DNA of 34,173 nucleotides from an uncultured Prevotella sp. (GTDB lineage Bacteria; Bacteroidota; Bacteroidia; Bacteroidales; Bacteroidaceae): the NCBI GenBank assembly GCA_900314195.1, contig OMUH01000035.1, positions 1-34,173 of the forward strand. The letters are read 5' to 3'. Below the pieces are notes generated by a model. It was not told where the DNA came from and searched no databases. It saw nothing but the letters and a program-made list of their open reading frames with translations. Made by a program: the position numbers and the translations under genes. Positions 7,343-15,747 of the stretch are shown here, piece after piece (positions within the stretch are counted from its first letter, which is position 1; every line of letters starts with the position of its first letter).

Positions 7343-10300
7343 TTATTCGTCTTTTTCTTCGCCGTCACCTGCGTCAGGTGTCGTGTCAGCATCTGCCGAT
7401 GACGCATCGTTTTCATTCCCGAACAAGTTAAGCTGTCCGGTCATCTCGTCAATAACATCCTGCTGGCTCTTTCCGGCATCAGGGTCAAGGTCTTCGTCTG
7501 ATGCGGCAGCATTCTGCGGCGTTTCGTCATCAGACGGCTCTTCTTCCGGTTCCGGCTGCCGCAGCGGCTCAAGCTCTTCAATATGGTCGACGGTGAGCGT
7601 GCTGATGCGCTTGCCCTTTGCCCTGGCACTGCGCGTTGAGACAAACTGCTCGGCATCGATAATCTCGGGACGGTGCTCGGCATCACTGCCACCATAGACA
7701 GCCTGCAGACGCGGATAGACAGTATCTGTGAGCAGCAGCAGACGGTTGCCGGGGTTATCACCAACGAACGACTGCACATTGCCGCCGGTATCATCAATGG
7801 TGAAACGCTTAACATAAGCATTGCCGTTCTTGTCGGCATCAAGGAGCACAGCCGTCCACACCTTTGACTGCTTCCACTTTTCTATGCGCTCAATATCATC
7901 TTCATAATGATGGTTGAGGTCATAGGTGGTGGTGTAATACTTGCCGCCGGGAAGCACCACGAGTATGCGGTCGTTGTCATCAAATTCGCCGAGCAGTTGT
8001 CCGTGGCCGTCATAGTTGATGCGACGCACGTCGGCATCATACCACACCTTACGGCCGCCAAGCGTTGACTGGCCGTGGCTCTTCAGACCAATGCGGTGAA
8101 CCTGCTCTTTGGTAAGGATGTTGCCCTTTGTATTACGGCCTTTTATGCCTATGTCAGCAAAGCTCTTTTCAAGGAATATGTTATGTTTGCGCTTGTTCGG
8201 ATTAGGCCAAAGCGTTATTTTTATAGTCTCGGCCTCGCCGTTCGGATTGGCGGTGAAATAGAGCACCTGCGAGCCCGGCGTTCCCTGCGTAAGATCGTTA
8301 TCACGGTCGTTCTGCATTGTCGGAACATTGAAACGCTTTATGTAGCTCGGACCGGTCTTGCCGTCACGGTAGACGACATTGTAAGTGGTGCGCTTGTCGT
8401 TCTTGCGCATGACCTGCATCCATATCACATTCTTGCCTATAAACTTCTTGTCGGCAACACGCGTGGCCTTATACTTCCCGTCCTTATAGAAGATTATGAT
8501 GTCATCAAACTCTGAGCAGTTGCAGACATACTCGGCATTTTTAAGGCTTGTGCCCATGAAACCTTCCTTACGGTCAATATACAGTTTTTCATTGGCCTCG
8601 GCAACCTTCGCCACCTCGATGGTATCGAAATTGCGTATCTCGGTGCGCCGTGGGTGCTCCTTGCCGTATTTCTTCTTAAGATATTCAAACCAGTTGATGG
8701 TTACGGCAACCATCTGCCCGAGGTCTTTCGTTATGTCGTCAATCTCGGCCTTTATCTTTGCCATCAGCTCGTCGGCCTTGTCGCTTGAGAAACGTGTTAT
8801 GCGCTGCATCTTTATCTCAAGAAGCTTGAGATAGTCGTCGCGTGTGATGTCGCGCAGCAGGTTTTTCTTGAACGGGTCAAAACGCTTGTCAAGAAAGGCA
8901 ACGACCTCGTCGTTGTTGCGCGACTGCTCAAAGGCTTTGTCCTTATACATACGCTGCTCTATGAAGATGCGTTCTATTGACGAATAGAAATACTGCTCTT
9001 CCAGCTCATGCTTGCGTATCTCAAGCTCCCTACGCAACAGTCCCATAGTGCGGTCGGTGCTGTGGCGCAGCACCTCTGAGACGGTAAGGAACTGCGGTTT
9101 CTTGTCTTCTATGACACAGCAGTTGGGCGAGATGTTTGTCTCGCAGTCGGTGAATGCATACAGCGCGTCGATGGTCTTGTCGCTTGACGCACCGGGAGCC
9201 AGATGCAGGCGTATCTCTACCTCTGAGGCCGTCATGTCTTCAACCTTCCGTATTTTCAGCTTTCCTTTCTCAATAGCTTTCGTTATTGAGTCCTGAAGCG
9301 TTGACGCAGTCTTGCCGTAAGGCACCTCACGGATGACAAGTGTTTTATTGTCGAGCTTTTCTATTTTTGCTCTGACACGCACTACTCCGCCGCGCTCACC
9401 GTCCTTGTATTTTGACACGTCTATCGTTCCGCCGGTAGGGAAATCGGGATACAAATGGAAATCACGGCCTTTCAGATAGCTGACAGCAGCATCGCAAAGG
9501 TCATTGAAATTATGAGGCAGCACCTTTGACGCCAGTCCTACCGCAATGCCCTCGGCACCCTGCGCAAGAAGCAGCGGGAACTTGACCGGCAGCGTGACCG
9601 GTTCCTTGTTACGGCCGTCGTATGACAGCTGCCACTCTGTGGTCTTTGGGTTGAACACTGTTTCAAGGGCAAACTTAGACAGCCGTGCCTCTATGTATCG
9701 CGGGGCTGCAGCATCGTCGCCGGTAAGTATGTTTCCCCAGTTTCCCTGTGTGTCAACAAGCAAGTCTTTCTGTCCGAGCACCACGAGGGCACTGTAGATG
9801 GAAGCATCGCCGTGAGGATGGAACTGCATGGTGTGGCCTACGATATTCGCCACCTTATTATATCTGCCGTCGTCCATCCGCTTCATTGAATGCAGTATAC
9901 GGCGCTGGACAGGCTTCAGACCGTCTTCAATCTCAGGAACAGCACGCTCAAGAATAACGTATGAGGCATAGTCGAGAAACCAGTTCTTATACATTCCGGA
10001 GAGATGATGAACGGCTGAGGCATCAAAACGGCTGACAGGAGTGTAATCGCTGTCGCCTTCGTCGTCAGTATCGTCTTCCGCGTCATTTTCCGAGTCATCA
10101 TCTGTATCCGCATCATCCTCCGTTCCGTCAGCATCTGAATAATCTTCAGCATCAACGTCTGTATCTTGTGACTTCGTGTCTTCTCCGTCACTTGATTCAG
10201 CATTGACGGTTTCTTCAGTGTCATCCTGATTGTCTGACTCTGAATTGCCTGAGCCTTCGTTTCTTCCGGAAACGTTGTCTGCTCCGCTGCCGTCATTCAG

Positions 10301-10345
10301 CTTTTCCTTATCAAAATCTTTGTTATTATCGTTGTTTTCACTCAT
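7343..10345 (-). CDS. parC: Type IIA topoisomerase subunit A (ParC/GyrA-like)
   Basis: A 1000-residue DNA cleavage-reunion subunit. The core starts at about residue 113 (HLSGMYKNWFLDYASYVI) and includes DGLKPVQRRIL, the quinolone-region HPHGDASIYSALV, and AAPRYIEARLS with the catalytic Tyr217 that forms the phosphotyrosyl DNA link. The C-terminal beta-pinwheel region begins near residue 610 and lacks an obvious canonical GyrA box, favouring topoisomerase IV over gyrase; the ParE partner is not in the window. Residues ~35-100 are an extremely Asp/Glu-rich extension, and the C-terminus (~930-1000) is also acidic, making the protein longer than usual family members. The minus-strand gene is preceded by about 250 nt of possible leader. 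Subunit-A identity is secure; ParC versus GyrA is less so. Confidence 0.93.
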   Translation of the reverse strand: MSENNDNNKDFDKEKLNDGSGADNVSGRNEGSGNSESDNQDDTEETVNAESSDGEDTKSQDTDVDAEDYSDADGTEDDADTDDDSENDAEDDTDDEGDSDYTPVSRFDASAVHHLSGMYKNWFLDYASYVILERAVPEIEDGLKPVQRRILHSMKRMDDGRYNKVANIVGHTMQFHPHGDASIYSALVVLGQKDLLVDTQGNWGNILTGDDAAAPRYIEARLSKFALETVFNPKTTEWQLSYDGRNKEPVTLPVKFPLLLAQGAEGIAVGLASKVLPHNFNDLCDAAVSYLKGRDFHLYPDFPTGGTIDVSKYKDGERGGVVRVRAKIEKLDNKTLVIREVPYGKTASTLQDSITKAIEKGKLKIRKVEDMTASEVEIRLHLAPGASSDKTIDALYAFTDCETNISPNCCVIEDKKPQFLTVSEVLRHSTDRTMGLLRRELEIRKHELEEQYFYSSIERIFIEQRMYKDKAFEQSRNNDEVVAFLDKRFDPFKKNLLRDITRDDYLKLLEIKMQRITRFSSDKADELMAKIKAEIDDITKDLGQMVAVTINWFEYLKKKYGKEHPRRTEIRNFDTIEVAKVAEANEKLYIDRKEGFMGTSLKNAEYVCNCSEFDDIIIFYKDGKYKATRVADKKFIGKNVIWMQVMRKNDKRTTYNVVYRDGKTGPSYIKRFNVPTMQNDRDNDLTQGTPGSQVLYFTANPNGEAETIKITLWPNPNKRKHNIFLEKSFADIGIKGRNTKGNILTKEQVHRIGLKSHGQSTLGGRKVWYDADVRRINYDGHGQLLGEFDDNDRILVVLPGGKYYTTTYDLNHHYEDDIERIEKWKQSKVWTAVLLDADKNGNAYVKRFTIDDTGGNVQSFVGDNPGNRLLLLTDTVYPRLQAVYGGSDAEHRPEIIDAEQFVSTRSARAKGKRISTLTVDHIEELEPLRQPEPEEEPSDDETPQNAAASDEDLDPDAGKSQQDVIDEMTGQLNLFGNENDASSADADTTPDAGDGEEKDE

Positions 10346-10612
10346 AGCTTTAAAAAAACATAATATAAGCTTATGTATATCTTTTCCAGATCTACATATC
10401 AGGCCGATTTACTCTCTGTAAAGTTTATTCTTGCTTTTTTGCAGCTTGATAACTGTATGGCAAGTAAATTTACAAAATACATAAACAGGCATGTCTCCGG
10501 CAGAAATGCGGATGTTTGCTGCATGCGCTTTTTCCAAAACTTTTTGTCAAAATTATCACACCACAAAAAAACGGAGCTGTTTGGCTTTTCCAGTCCCGCG
10601 ATTGCAAAGTTA
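10346..10612 (-). promoter_or_regulatory. Candidate long leader or ncRNA upstream of the topoisomerase gene
   Basis: TAACTTTG on the minus strand at 10605-10612 fits the -7 consensus (no clear -33 partner) and would give a leader of ~250 nt. A 72-codon frame (10617-10399) covers most of it, but its ATG lies upstream of the predicted start site, so that frame would not be translated from it. The sequence is AT-rich with runs of A/T and no recognised riboswitch. The rest of the gap to 10787 shows no gene. Confidence 0.35.
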
Positions 10613-10787
10613 CTCATTTTTATTCATAACTTCTGATTTTTAAAATGCCTTTTTTGGAGAAACAGTGGTACATTTATAATGTTTTTCAAACGAAAGAAAC
10701 ATCATGATTTATGCAATGTGCAAAGAATACAACCGGTGCATTCCACAGCAAACAACTGATATGTTTCACGCTGACGATGTTATTTGC

Positions 10788-12263
10788 CTATTGCCTGAAA
10801 CGACGAAAAAATCCGAGTATTCTTGACATGCCTGCCTTAAAATAATATTTAAGATTATAGTCTTTATAAAAAAGCACCACAAGAACCGTGCTCACGCCAG
10901 ATGCCGCAATCTTCAGGATAAGTGAAAGAAACGGACTACTTCCGCCAAGAACAGTCTGTATGCCGTAACATGAAGCAAATATAATGATTCCGTTTACCAT
11001 TGGGTGGGCAAACTGCTTGTAAACAGGCCATGAGCTTATTCCGAACTCAAAACGATACATTATTATATATGTCGTAATGAAACATACGGCATTCGTAACA
11101 GTCCACGCAGTAGCAAAAGCCACCATACCGCCGTGGATAAAAGCGCATACAAGAAAGCCCAACACTGTTTCGCAAGTTGTTATTACTCCCGTTATGAACA
11201 AGGCCTTCGTTCTGTTTGTTGCCTGGAATATGCTTCCCGATGTTGACAGCACCATCTGCAGCGGCACTGACAGAGCAAGGATACGGAACGCCGGAACGGC
11301 CGGTTCCCATTTCACACCGTAAAGGATTGTCACCAGCTCATAGGCCGTAAAATACAGCATTATACCAAGGGGCACTGATATGGTGGCGACAAGCTTTATT
11401 ATCTGAAGATATTTTTCTGCTATAAATTTGAGGTCGTTCTGAAAATCGGAAAGAAACGGCTGAAGAACAGGCGTAATGACAAATGTAATGTTCTGCATAG
11501 GCATCATCATCAGATTGTACGACTTTTGATAATAGCCAAGGTCTGTAAGGCTCAATGACTTGCCGATTATAAGTTTGTCGAGATTGCGCGAGAAATAATT
11601 TTCCACGCAGAACAGCAGTTGAAACACGGAAAAGGAGAATATCTTTCTTATAGGCGCCATGTGCATGTGCCAGTCTATATGCCGCGGATATTGCCGCAGG
11701 TTAACAGTCAAAAGGCCTGCCGCCGTTATTATCGGCGTGAGCACAAGGGCATAGCAGCCGCCGCCCATAAGAGCATATACAATCGATATTATACACCCGC
11801 CGCAGTTGAACAGCAAATCACGTTTGGCGGTAAATGCAAAGCGTTTGTTCTTCATAAACAGCGACTGCGGCACGGTATTAACTATGTTGAACAGCATGGC
11901 CAGGGCTATCATAGCACATACCGGTATCAGCTTGGCATTACCGTAATAATCTGCCACGAAAGGAGAGGCTGCTGTCACTACGCCGGAACATAAAAAGGCA
12001 AAAAGAATAGTAAATGTGAAAATAGAATCAAGATCACTTTCTGAAAGCGTCTTATTCTGTATAACAGCCGTACCTATGCCCAAGTCTGAAAGCACACCAA
12101 CAAATGTTATTACTACCTGTGCAATGGCAACCACGCCGAAATCTTCCGGTGAAATCAAACGGGCAAGTATCATAGAGACTATGATGGACACCACAACACC
12201 GGCATATTTGCCGACTGCCGTCCACATAACACCCTTTGCCATATTTATTTTCAAACTGCTCAT
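10788..12263 (-). CDS. Polysaccharide flippase (WzxC-like, MOP superfamily)
   Basis: A 491-residue integral membrane protein with about 12-14 hydrophobic segments and the N-terminal pattern of the polysaccharide transporter family: AKGVMWTAVGKYAGVVVS, then ILARLISPEDFGVVAIAQ. The resemblance is closest to WzxC-type exporters. The family flips lipid-linked oligosaccharide repeat units across the inner membrane for capsule or O-antigen assembly; the glycan is unknown. I chose ATG 12263 (MSSLKINMAKG), because the only longer in-frame extension would begin at a non-ATG codon. It diverges from a glycosyltransferase gene that is followed by UDP-galactopyranose mutase, supporting a surface-glycan role. 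A 14-bp tandem repeat lies just upstream of its candidate promoter. Confidence 0.88.
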   Translation of the reverse strand: MSSLKINMAKGVMWTAVGKYAGVVVSIIVSMILARLISPEDFGVVAIAQVVITFVGVLSDLGIGTAVIQNKTLSESDLDSIFTFTILFAFLCSGVVTAASPFVADYYGNAKLIPVCAMIALAMLFNIVNTVPQSLFMKNKRFAFTAKRDLLFNCGGCIISIVYALMGGGCYALVLTPIITAAGLLTVNLRQYPRHIDWHMHMAPIRKIFSFSVFQLLFCVENYFSRNLDKLIIGKSLSLTDLGYYQKSYNLMMMPMQNITFVITPVLQPFLSDFQNDLKFIAEKYLQIIKLVATISVPLGIMLYFTAYELVTILYGVKWEPAVPAFRILALSVPLQMVLSTSGSIFQATNRTKALFITGVITTCETVLGFLVCAFIHGGMVAFATAWTVTNAVCFITTYIIMYRFEFGISSWPVYKQFAHPMVNGIIIFASCYGIQTVLGGSSPFLSLILKIAASGVSTVLVVLFYKDYNLKYYFKAGMSRILGFFRRFRQ

Positions 12264-12305
12264 CAGCAATTACAGATACCTTCTTGTTTTTTTCCCTTTT
12301 GTTTG

Positions 12306-12336
12306 CAAAGGAACGGAATATTTTTTGTTATGACAA
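12306..12336 (-). promoter_or_regulatory. Candidate flippase promoter
   Basis: On the minus strand TTCCTTTG (12306-12313) is one mismatch from TAnnTTTG, with TTG (12334-12336) 20 nt upstream. The start would lie about 35-40 nt before the ATG. The 14-bp repeat array begins 2 bp upstream of the -33 site. Confidence 0.4.
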
Positions 12337-12338
12337 CT

Positions 12339-12394
12339 TTTTCACTGCTTAATTTTCACTGCTTAATTTTCACTGCTTAATTTTCACTGCTTAA
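12339..12394. repeat. Four tandem copies of a 14-bp unit
   Basis: TTTTCACTGCTTAA is repeated four times without variation, at 12339, 12353, 12367 and 12381. It lies between divergent flippase and glycosyltransferase genes and directly abuts the flippase -33 site. Perfect identity suggests recent slippage and possible copy-number variation between strains. Confidence 0.97.
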
Positions 12395-12436
12395 TTTAAG
12401 ACTTCATCTATACAAACTGTTTTTTTTAATTTTATA

Positions 12437-12468
12437 TTTGTTTTTATTTTCTTAATTACCTAACTTTG
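12437..12468 (+). promoter_or_regulatory. Promoter of the glycosyltransferase operon
   Basis: TTTG (12437-12440), a 20-nt spacer and TAACTTTG (12461-12468) match the Bacteroidota consensus. The ATG is at 12655, so the leader is about 180 nt; it contains an imperfect hairpin near 12544-12570 and a C7 run at 12639-12645. Confidence 0.65.
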
Positions 12469-12654
12469 CCATATTAAAAAGGCAAAATACGCAACTTTTG
12501 TTTTTGCAGTGGCAATTTAATGGAACGCATGACTTTTTGTGATCAAACGACAACTGTCTGTCGTTGTTTGCATAAGGAACAATTCTGCCTGCTGCTCAGA
12601 AAACAGAATGGCTGCACTTATTCATAAAAACTATTTGTCCCCCCCGCTCTTGAC

Positions 12655-13692
12655 ATGGAAGAAAACTATAAAGTCTCTGTATTAATACCTGTTTACAATG
12701 TTTCCAATTACATTGAGAAATGTGCGAGAAGTGTTTTTTCACAGACATACCAAAACCTTGAGATAATTTTTGTTGACGACTGCTCGCCTGACAACAGTAT
12801 TAGTATAATAAGAAAGGCTCTCAATGATTTTCCAGAAAGAAAAGACAACACACGGATTATCTCTCACAACAGAAATCTCGGACTGGCAGCGGCTAGAAAC
12901 ACAGCTGTCAAAAATGCTTCCGGATTATTCATCTTCCATCTTGACGGAGATGATTACATCGAAAAAAACACCATAAGCCGTCTGGCTGAATTACAAGCCA
13001 AAACAGATGCTGACATTGTTTCAGCCGGCATATTCATTAACGAAGACACCATCGACAGCCGGTTTACAGAACCTATATACAAGACCCGCGACGATATGCT
13101 CATTACCATGCTTGGCGGCATGCTTCATCATGAATTATGTGGGCGACTGATAAGACGAAGTCTGTACACGAAGAATAACATTAACGCCGTTGCCGGGCAG
13201 AATTACGGCGAAGGCTTTCTTGCCTTGTCAAGACTTACTTATTATTCAGACAAGACAGCACAAGACCCGACAAGACTCTACCATTATGTTATGTCTCCGA
13301 CATCATATACGCATTCTGCCGTAGGCTGGGAAAAAGAAAAAAACAGTCTTATCGAAGGTGAGAAGAATCTTATTGAGGTATATCGTTTTTTTGCTGATAA
13401 GGACAAGAAATTCAAATCAGCCATCAGGGAGACTCTGTTGAGGCAGATTTTCCTAAGACTAATAAGAGCCGTCGAGACCGGAGACAAACATTTTTTCTAC
13501 AGTCAAAAAAGACTTTTCAGCAAGGCTGCAGAAAAAGAGATTACGGACATTGCCGGGAAAAAGATTGCTTTTCTGTTACGAATGCCCGGCAGTTATTTTA
13601 TACTTAAAAATTATCTGCACATCGGCAGACTGTTAACAAAGATGACAAGCTTGACAATATTTACAGCCATTTTAATAAATCTATCTTTATGA
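12655..13692 (+). CDS. Family 2 glycosyltransferase
   Basis: A 345-residue GT-A fold glycosyltransferase. It starts with VSVLIPVYNVSNYIEKC (residues 7-23), has the nucleotide-binding IIFVDDCSPDNS (37-48), GLAAARN (76-82) and the DxD-type metal motif HLDGDD with Asp97/Asp99. The C-terminal part is hydrophobic-basic and ends in a short hydrophobic segment, suggesting peripheral membrane contact. The family transfers a sugar from a nucleotide-sugar donor to a glycan or lipid-linked acceptor; donor and acceptor cannot be told from sequence. The divergent flippase and downstream Glf hint at a surface glycan, possibly with galactofuranose. Its stop overlaps the start of the metallopeptidase gene as ATGA (13689-13692), so the two are probably translationally coupled. 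A C7 tract sits 9 nt before the ATG. Confidence 0.9.
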   Translation: MEENYKVSVLIPVYNVSNYIEKCARSVFSQTYQNLEIIFVDDCSPDNSISIIRKALNDFPERKDNTRIISHNRNLGLAAARNTAVKNASGLFIFHLDGDDYIEKNTISRLAELQAKTDADIVSAGIFINEDTIDSRFTEPIYKTRDDMLITMLGGMLHHELCGRLIRRSLYTKNNINAVAGQNYGEGFLALSRLTYYSDKTAQDPTRLYHYVMSPTSYTHSAVGWEKEKNSLIEGEKNLIEVYRFFADKDKKFKSAIRETLLRQIFLRLIRAVETGDKHFFYSQKRLFSKAAEKEITDIAGKKIAFLLRMPGSYFILKNYLHIGRLLTKMTSLTIFTAILINLSL

Positions 13693-14564
13693 GACTGAAC
13701 GGACGAAGACAAAGCAGCAATGTTGACGACCGGCGCGGAATGAGCGGCGGTGCAAAGGCCGGCATAGGTGGCTTGGGAGCAATTATAATAGTAGTAATAA
13801 TGGCGCTGCTGGGCGGTGGCGACCTTGGCGACGTTGTCAGCAACGTGCTGAGCCAACAGCAGCAGCTCCAGGGACAGGTGACGGAACAGCAGAAAGAATT
13901 CACGCAGCAGGAGCAGGAAGCGGCAGTATTCTCAAAACAGGTTCTGGCAAGTCTTGAAGACGTATGGACAGAACAGTTCAAGGCGCACGGAATGACATAC
14001 TCTTACCCAACCATGGTGCTCTACACCGGCACAGTGCAGACGGCATGCGGCACCGGCTCGGCACAGATGGGACCGTTCTATTGCAGCGGCGACCAGAAGC
14101 TTTACCTCGACCTGAGCTTCTTCAGCGACATGAGCCGGCAGTTCGGCATCAGCGTGAACAACAAGAGCTCTTTCGCCTATGCCTACGTCATCGCACATGA
14201 AGTGGGACATCATGTTGAATATCTGCGCGGCATACTCACCAAGGCACACGCGAAGATGGCTACCGTCGACAAGGCGGAGGCCAACCGCATAAGCGTAAAG
14301 CTTGAGCTGCTCGCCGACTACTACGCAGGCTGCTGGGCTCATTATGAAAACGACAAATACAGCAGTCTTGAAGACGGCGACCTCAAGGAAGCCATTGACG
14401 CAGCAAAGAAAATCGGCGACGACTGGCTGCAGACAAAGGCACAGGGCTATGCCTGCCCGGAAACATTCACACACGGCACGTCAAAACAACGCATGTACTG
14501 GCTGAAAAAGGGCTTTGACACCGGCGACTGGAACACTACCACCTTCGCAGACGGCGAGCCATAA
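13689..14564 (+). CDS. YpfJ-type neutral zinc metallopeptidase, membrane anchored
   Basis: A 291-residue protein of the YpfJ/KPN_02809 type. A basic N-terminus (MRLNGRRQSS) is followed by a Gly-rich stretch and one membrane helix (about residues 26-42), then a Gln-rich linker (55-75). The zinc motif is HEVGH at 170-174, followed by a probable third-ligand region LELLADYYAGCWA (Glu206). Most of the protein should face the periplasm. The family is widespread in bacteria, and its substrates are unknown. It overlaps the upstream glycosyltransferase gene by 4 bp, an unusual pairing suggesting co-regulation rather than a known shared pathway. Length is normal for the family. After it, 14565-14745 holds a 10-bp direct repeat (GCAGTATGAA twice) and no clear terminator. 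Confidence 0.88.
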   Translation: MRLNGRRQSSNVDDRRGMSGGAKAGIGGLGAIIIVVIMALLGGGDLGDVVSNVLSQQQQLQGQVTEQQKEFTQQEQEAAVFSKQVLASLEDVWTEQFKAHGMTYSYPTMVLYTGTVQTACGTGSAQMGPFYCSGDQKLYLDLSFFSDMSRQFGISVNNKSSFAYAYVIAHEVGHHVEYLRGILTKAHAKMATVDKAEANRISVKLELLADYYAGCWAHYENDKYSSLEDGDLKEAIDAAKKIGDDWLQTKAQGYACPETFTHGTSKQRMYWLKKGFDTGDWNTTTFADGEP

Positions 14565-14745
14565 ACGTGACTGTCCAGCATTTCATATTTTTTTCATCTC
14601 GACTTGTTCGTTCAACAAATAAACCGTATTTATTCGAATTTCTATCCGCTTAATTCGATGCATTTGCTGAAATCAATACGCAGTATGAAGCAGTATGAAT
14701 ATAATATTAAAACATTCACTGAACAGTTTCCAATAAGTATTTGCG

Positions 14746-15726
14746 ATGAACAAAACATGTAAAACATTAATAAAGGCAGCCGGAGCGATCGCTGTCATTG
14801 CAGTATTGGCAACAGTCATTGTCAGCGTACTGCTGCTCAACTATTCTATCACCCCGTCAGAGAAGCACGGCCGCGACAGTGTGTATACATGGAAGAAACT
14901 TTCACGCCGCTACCCTGCCGTATATAAATGGACCGACAGTCTGCGACGTGCGGGATGCATAAAAGACACTTTCATCAACGCGCATGACGGCCACCGCCAT
15001 CATGCTGTTTACGTCAGAGCAGCTGCACACGACGACCGTACCGCCGTTCTCGTACATGGCTACGGCGAGAGCTGGGTTGCCATGCTGCCGCAGGCACGCA
15101 TATATTACCGTCTGGGCTATAACCTTCTTCTGCCCGACCTCCATGGCAATGGCCTCTCTGACGGCGACGACGAGCAGATGGGATGGAAAGACCGCCTCGA
15201 CGTATTGGAATGGGCACACGTTGCTGACAGCCTGTTCGCACCGCGTGGAAAGCACACGCGCATGATTCTGCACGGCGTGTCCATGGGCGCTGCCACGGTG
15301 ATGTGCGTATCCGGCGGAAACACACCGGAATATATCAAATGCTTCATTGAAGACTGCGGCTATACAAGCGTCAACGACGAGTTCAGCTATGAGCTCAGCA
15401 ACCTCTTCTCTCTTCCCCGCTTTCCCGTCATGCCGGCAGCCTCGGCTATGTGCCGTCTGCGCTGGGGCTGGTGGTTCGGCGATGCCTCGCCGGTTGATGC
15501 CGTGGTGCGCTGCCGCAAGCCGATGCTGTTCATTCACGGCAGCAACGACACATACGTGCCCACACGTATGGTATATCCTCTTTACAAGGCCAAGCCTCAG
15601 CCTAAGGAACTTTGGATAGTGCCGGGCGCACGACATGCGCGAAGCATACTGCTGCGCCCTGAAGAGTATGCCGCACACATTAAAGCCTTTACTGATAAAT
15701 ACATAGGCAAGACTCTTAAGCTATAA
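14746..15726 (+). CDS. Membrane-anchored alpha/beta hydrolase
   Basis: A 326-residue protein with an N-terminal membrane anchor or uncleaved signal (about residues 8-33) and an alpha/beta-hydrolase domain outside the cytoplasm. Visible elements are the oxyanion-region LVHGYGESW (102-110), DLHGNGLSDG, the nucleophile elbow HGVSMGAA with Ser179, the acid HGSNDTYVP with Asp267, and the catalytic His296 in GARHARS. It belongs to the serine aminopeptidase/BAAT-like group often called S9 or lysophospholipase-like in Bacteroidota; ester, amide or peptide bonds are all possible substrates. It sits between the metallopeptidase and glf on the same strand, 21 bp ahead of glf, so it is likely in the same transcript. 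A specific substrate cannot be inferred. Confidence 0.85.
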   Translation: MNKTCKTLIKAAGAIAVIAVLATVIVSVLLLNYSITPSEKHGRDSVYTWKKLSRRYPAVYKWTDSLRRAGCIKDTFINAHDGHRHHAVYVRAAAHDDRTAVLVHGYGESWVAMLPQARIYYRLGYNLLLPDLHGNGLSDGDDEQMGWKDRLDVLEWAHVADSLFAPRGKHTRMILHGVSMGAATVMCVSGGNTPEYIKCFIEDCGYTSVNDEFSYELSNLFSLPRFPVMPAASAMCRLRWGWWFGDASPVDAVVRCRKPMLFIHGSNDTYVPTRMVYPLYKAKPQPKELWIVPGARHARSILLRPEEYAAHIKAFTDKYIGKTLKL

Positions 15727-15747
15727 AACAAACGAAAAACAAATATA

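Noticed and set aside
10399..10617. 72-codon protein upstream of the topoisomerase gene
   Set aside because: Its ATG overlaps a consensus -7 box, so a transcript from it would lack the start codon; kept only as a leader/ncRNA candidate.
14902..15678. 258-codon frame opposite the alpha/beta hydrolase gene
   Set aside because: Antisense shadow in GC-rich coding DNA; the sense protein has an intact Ser-Asp-His triad.
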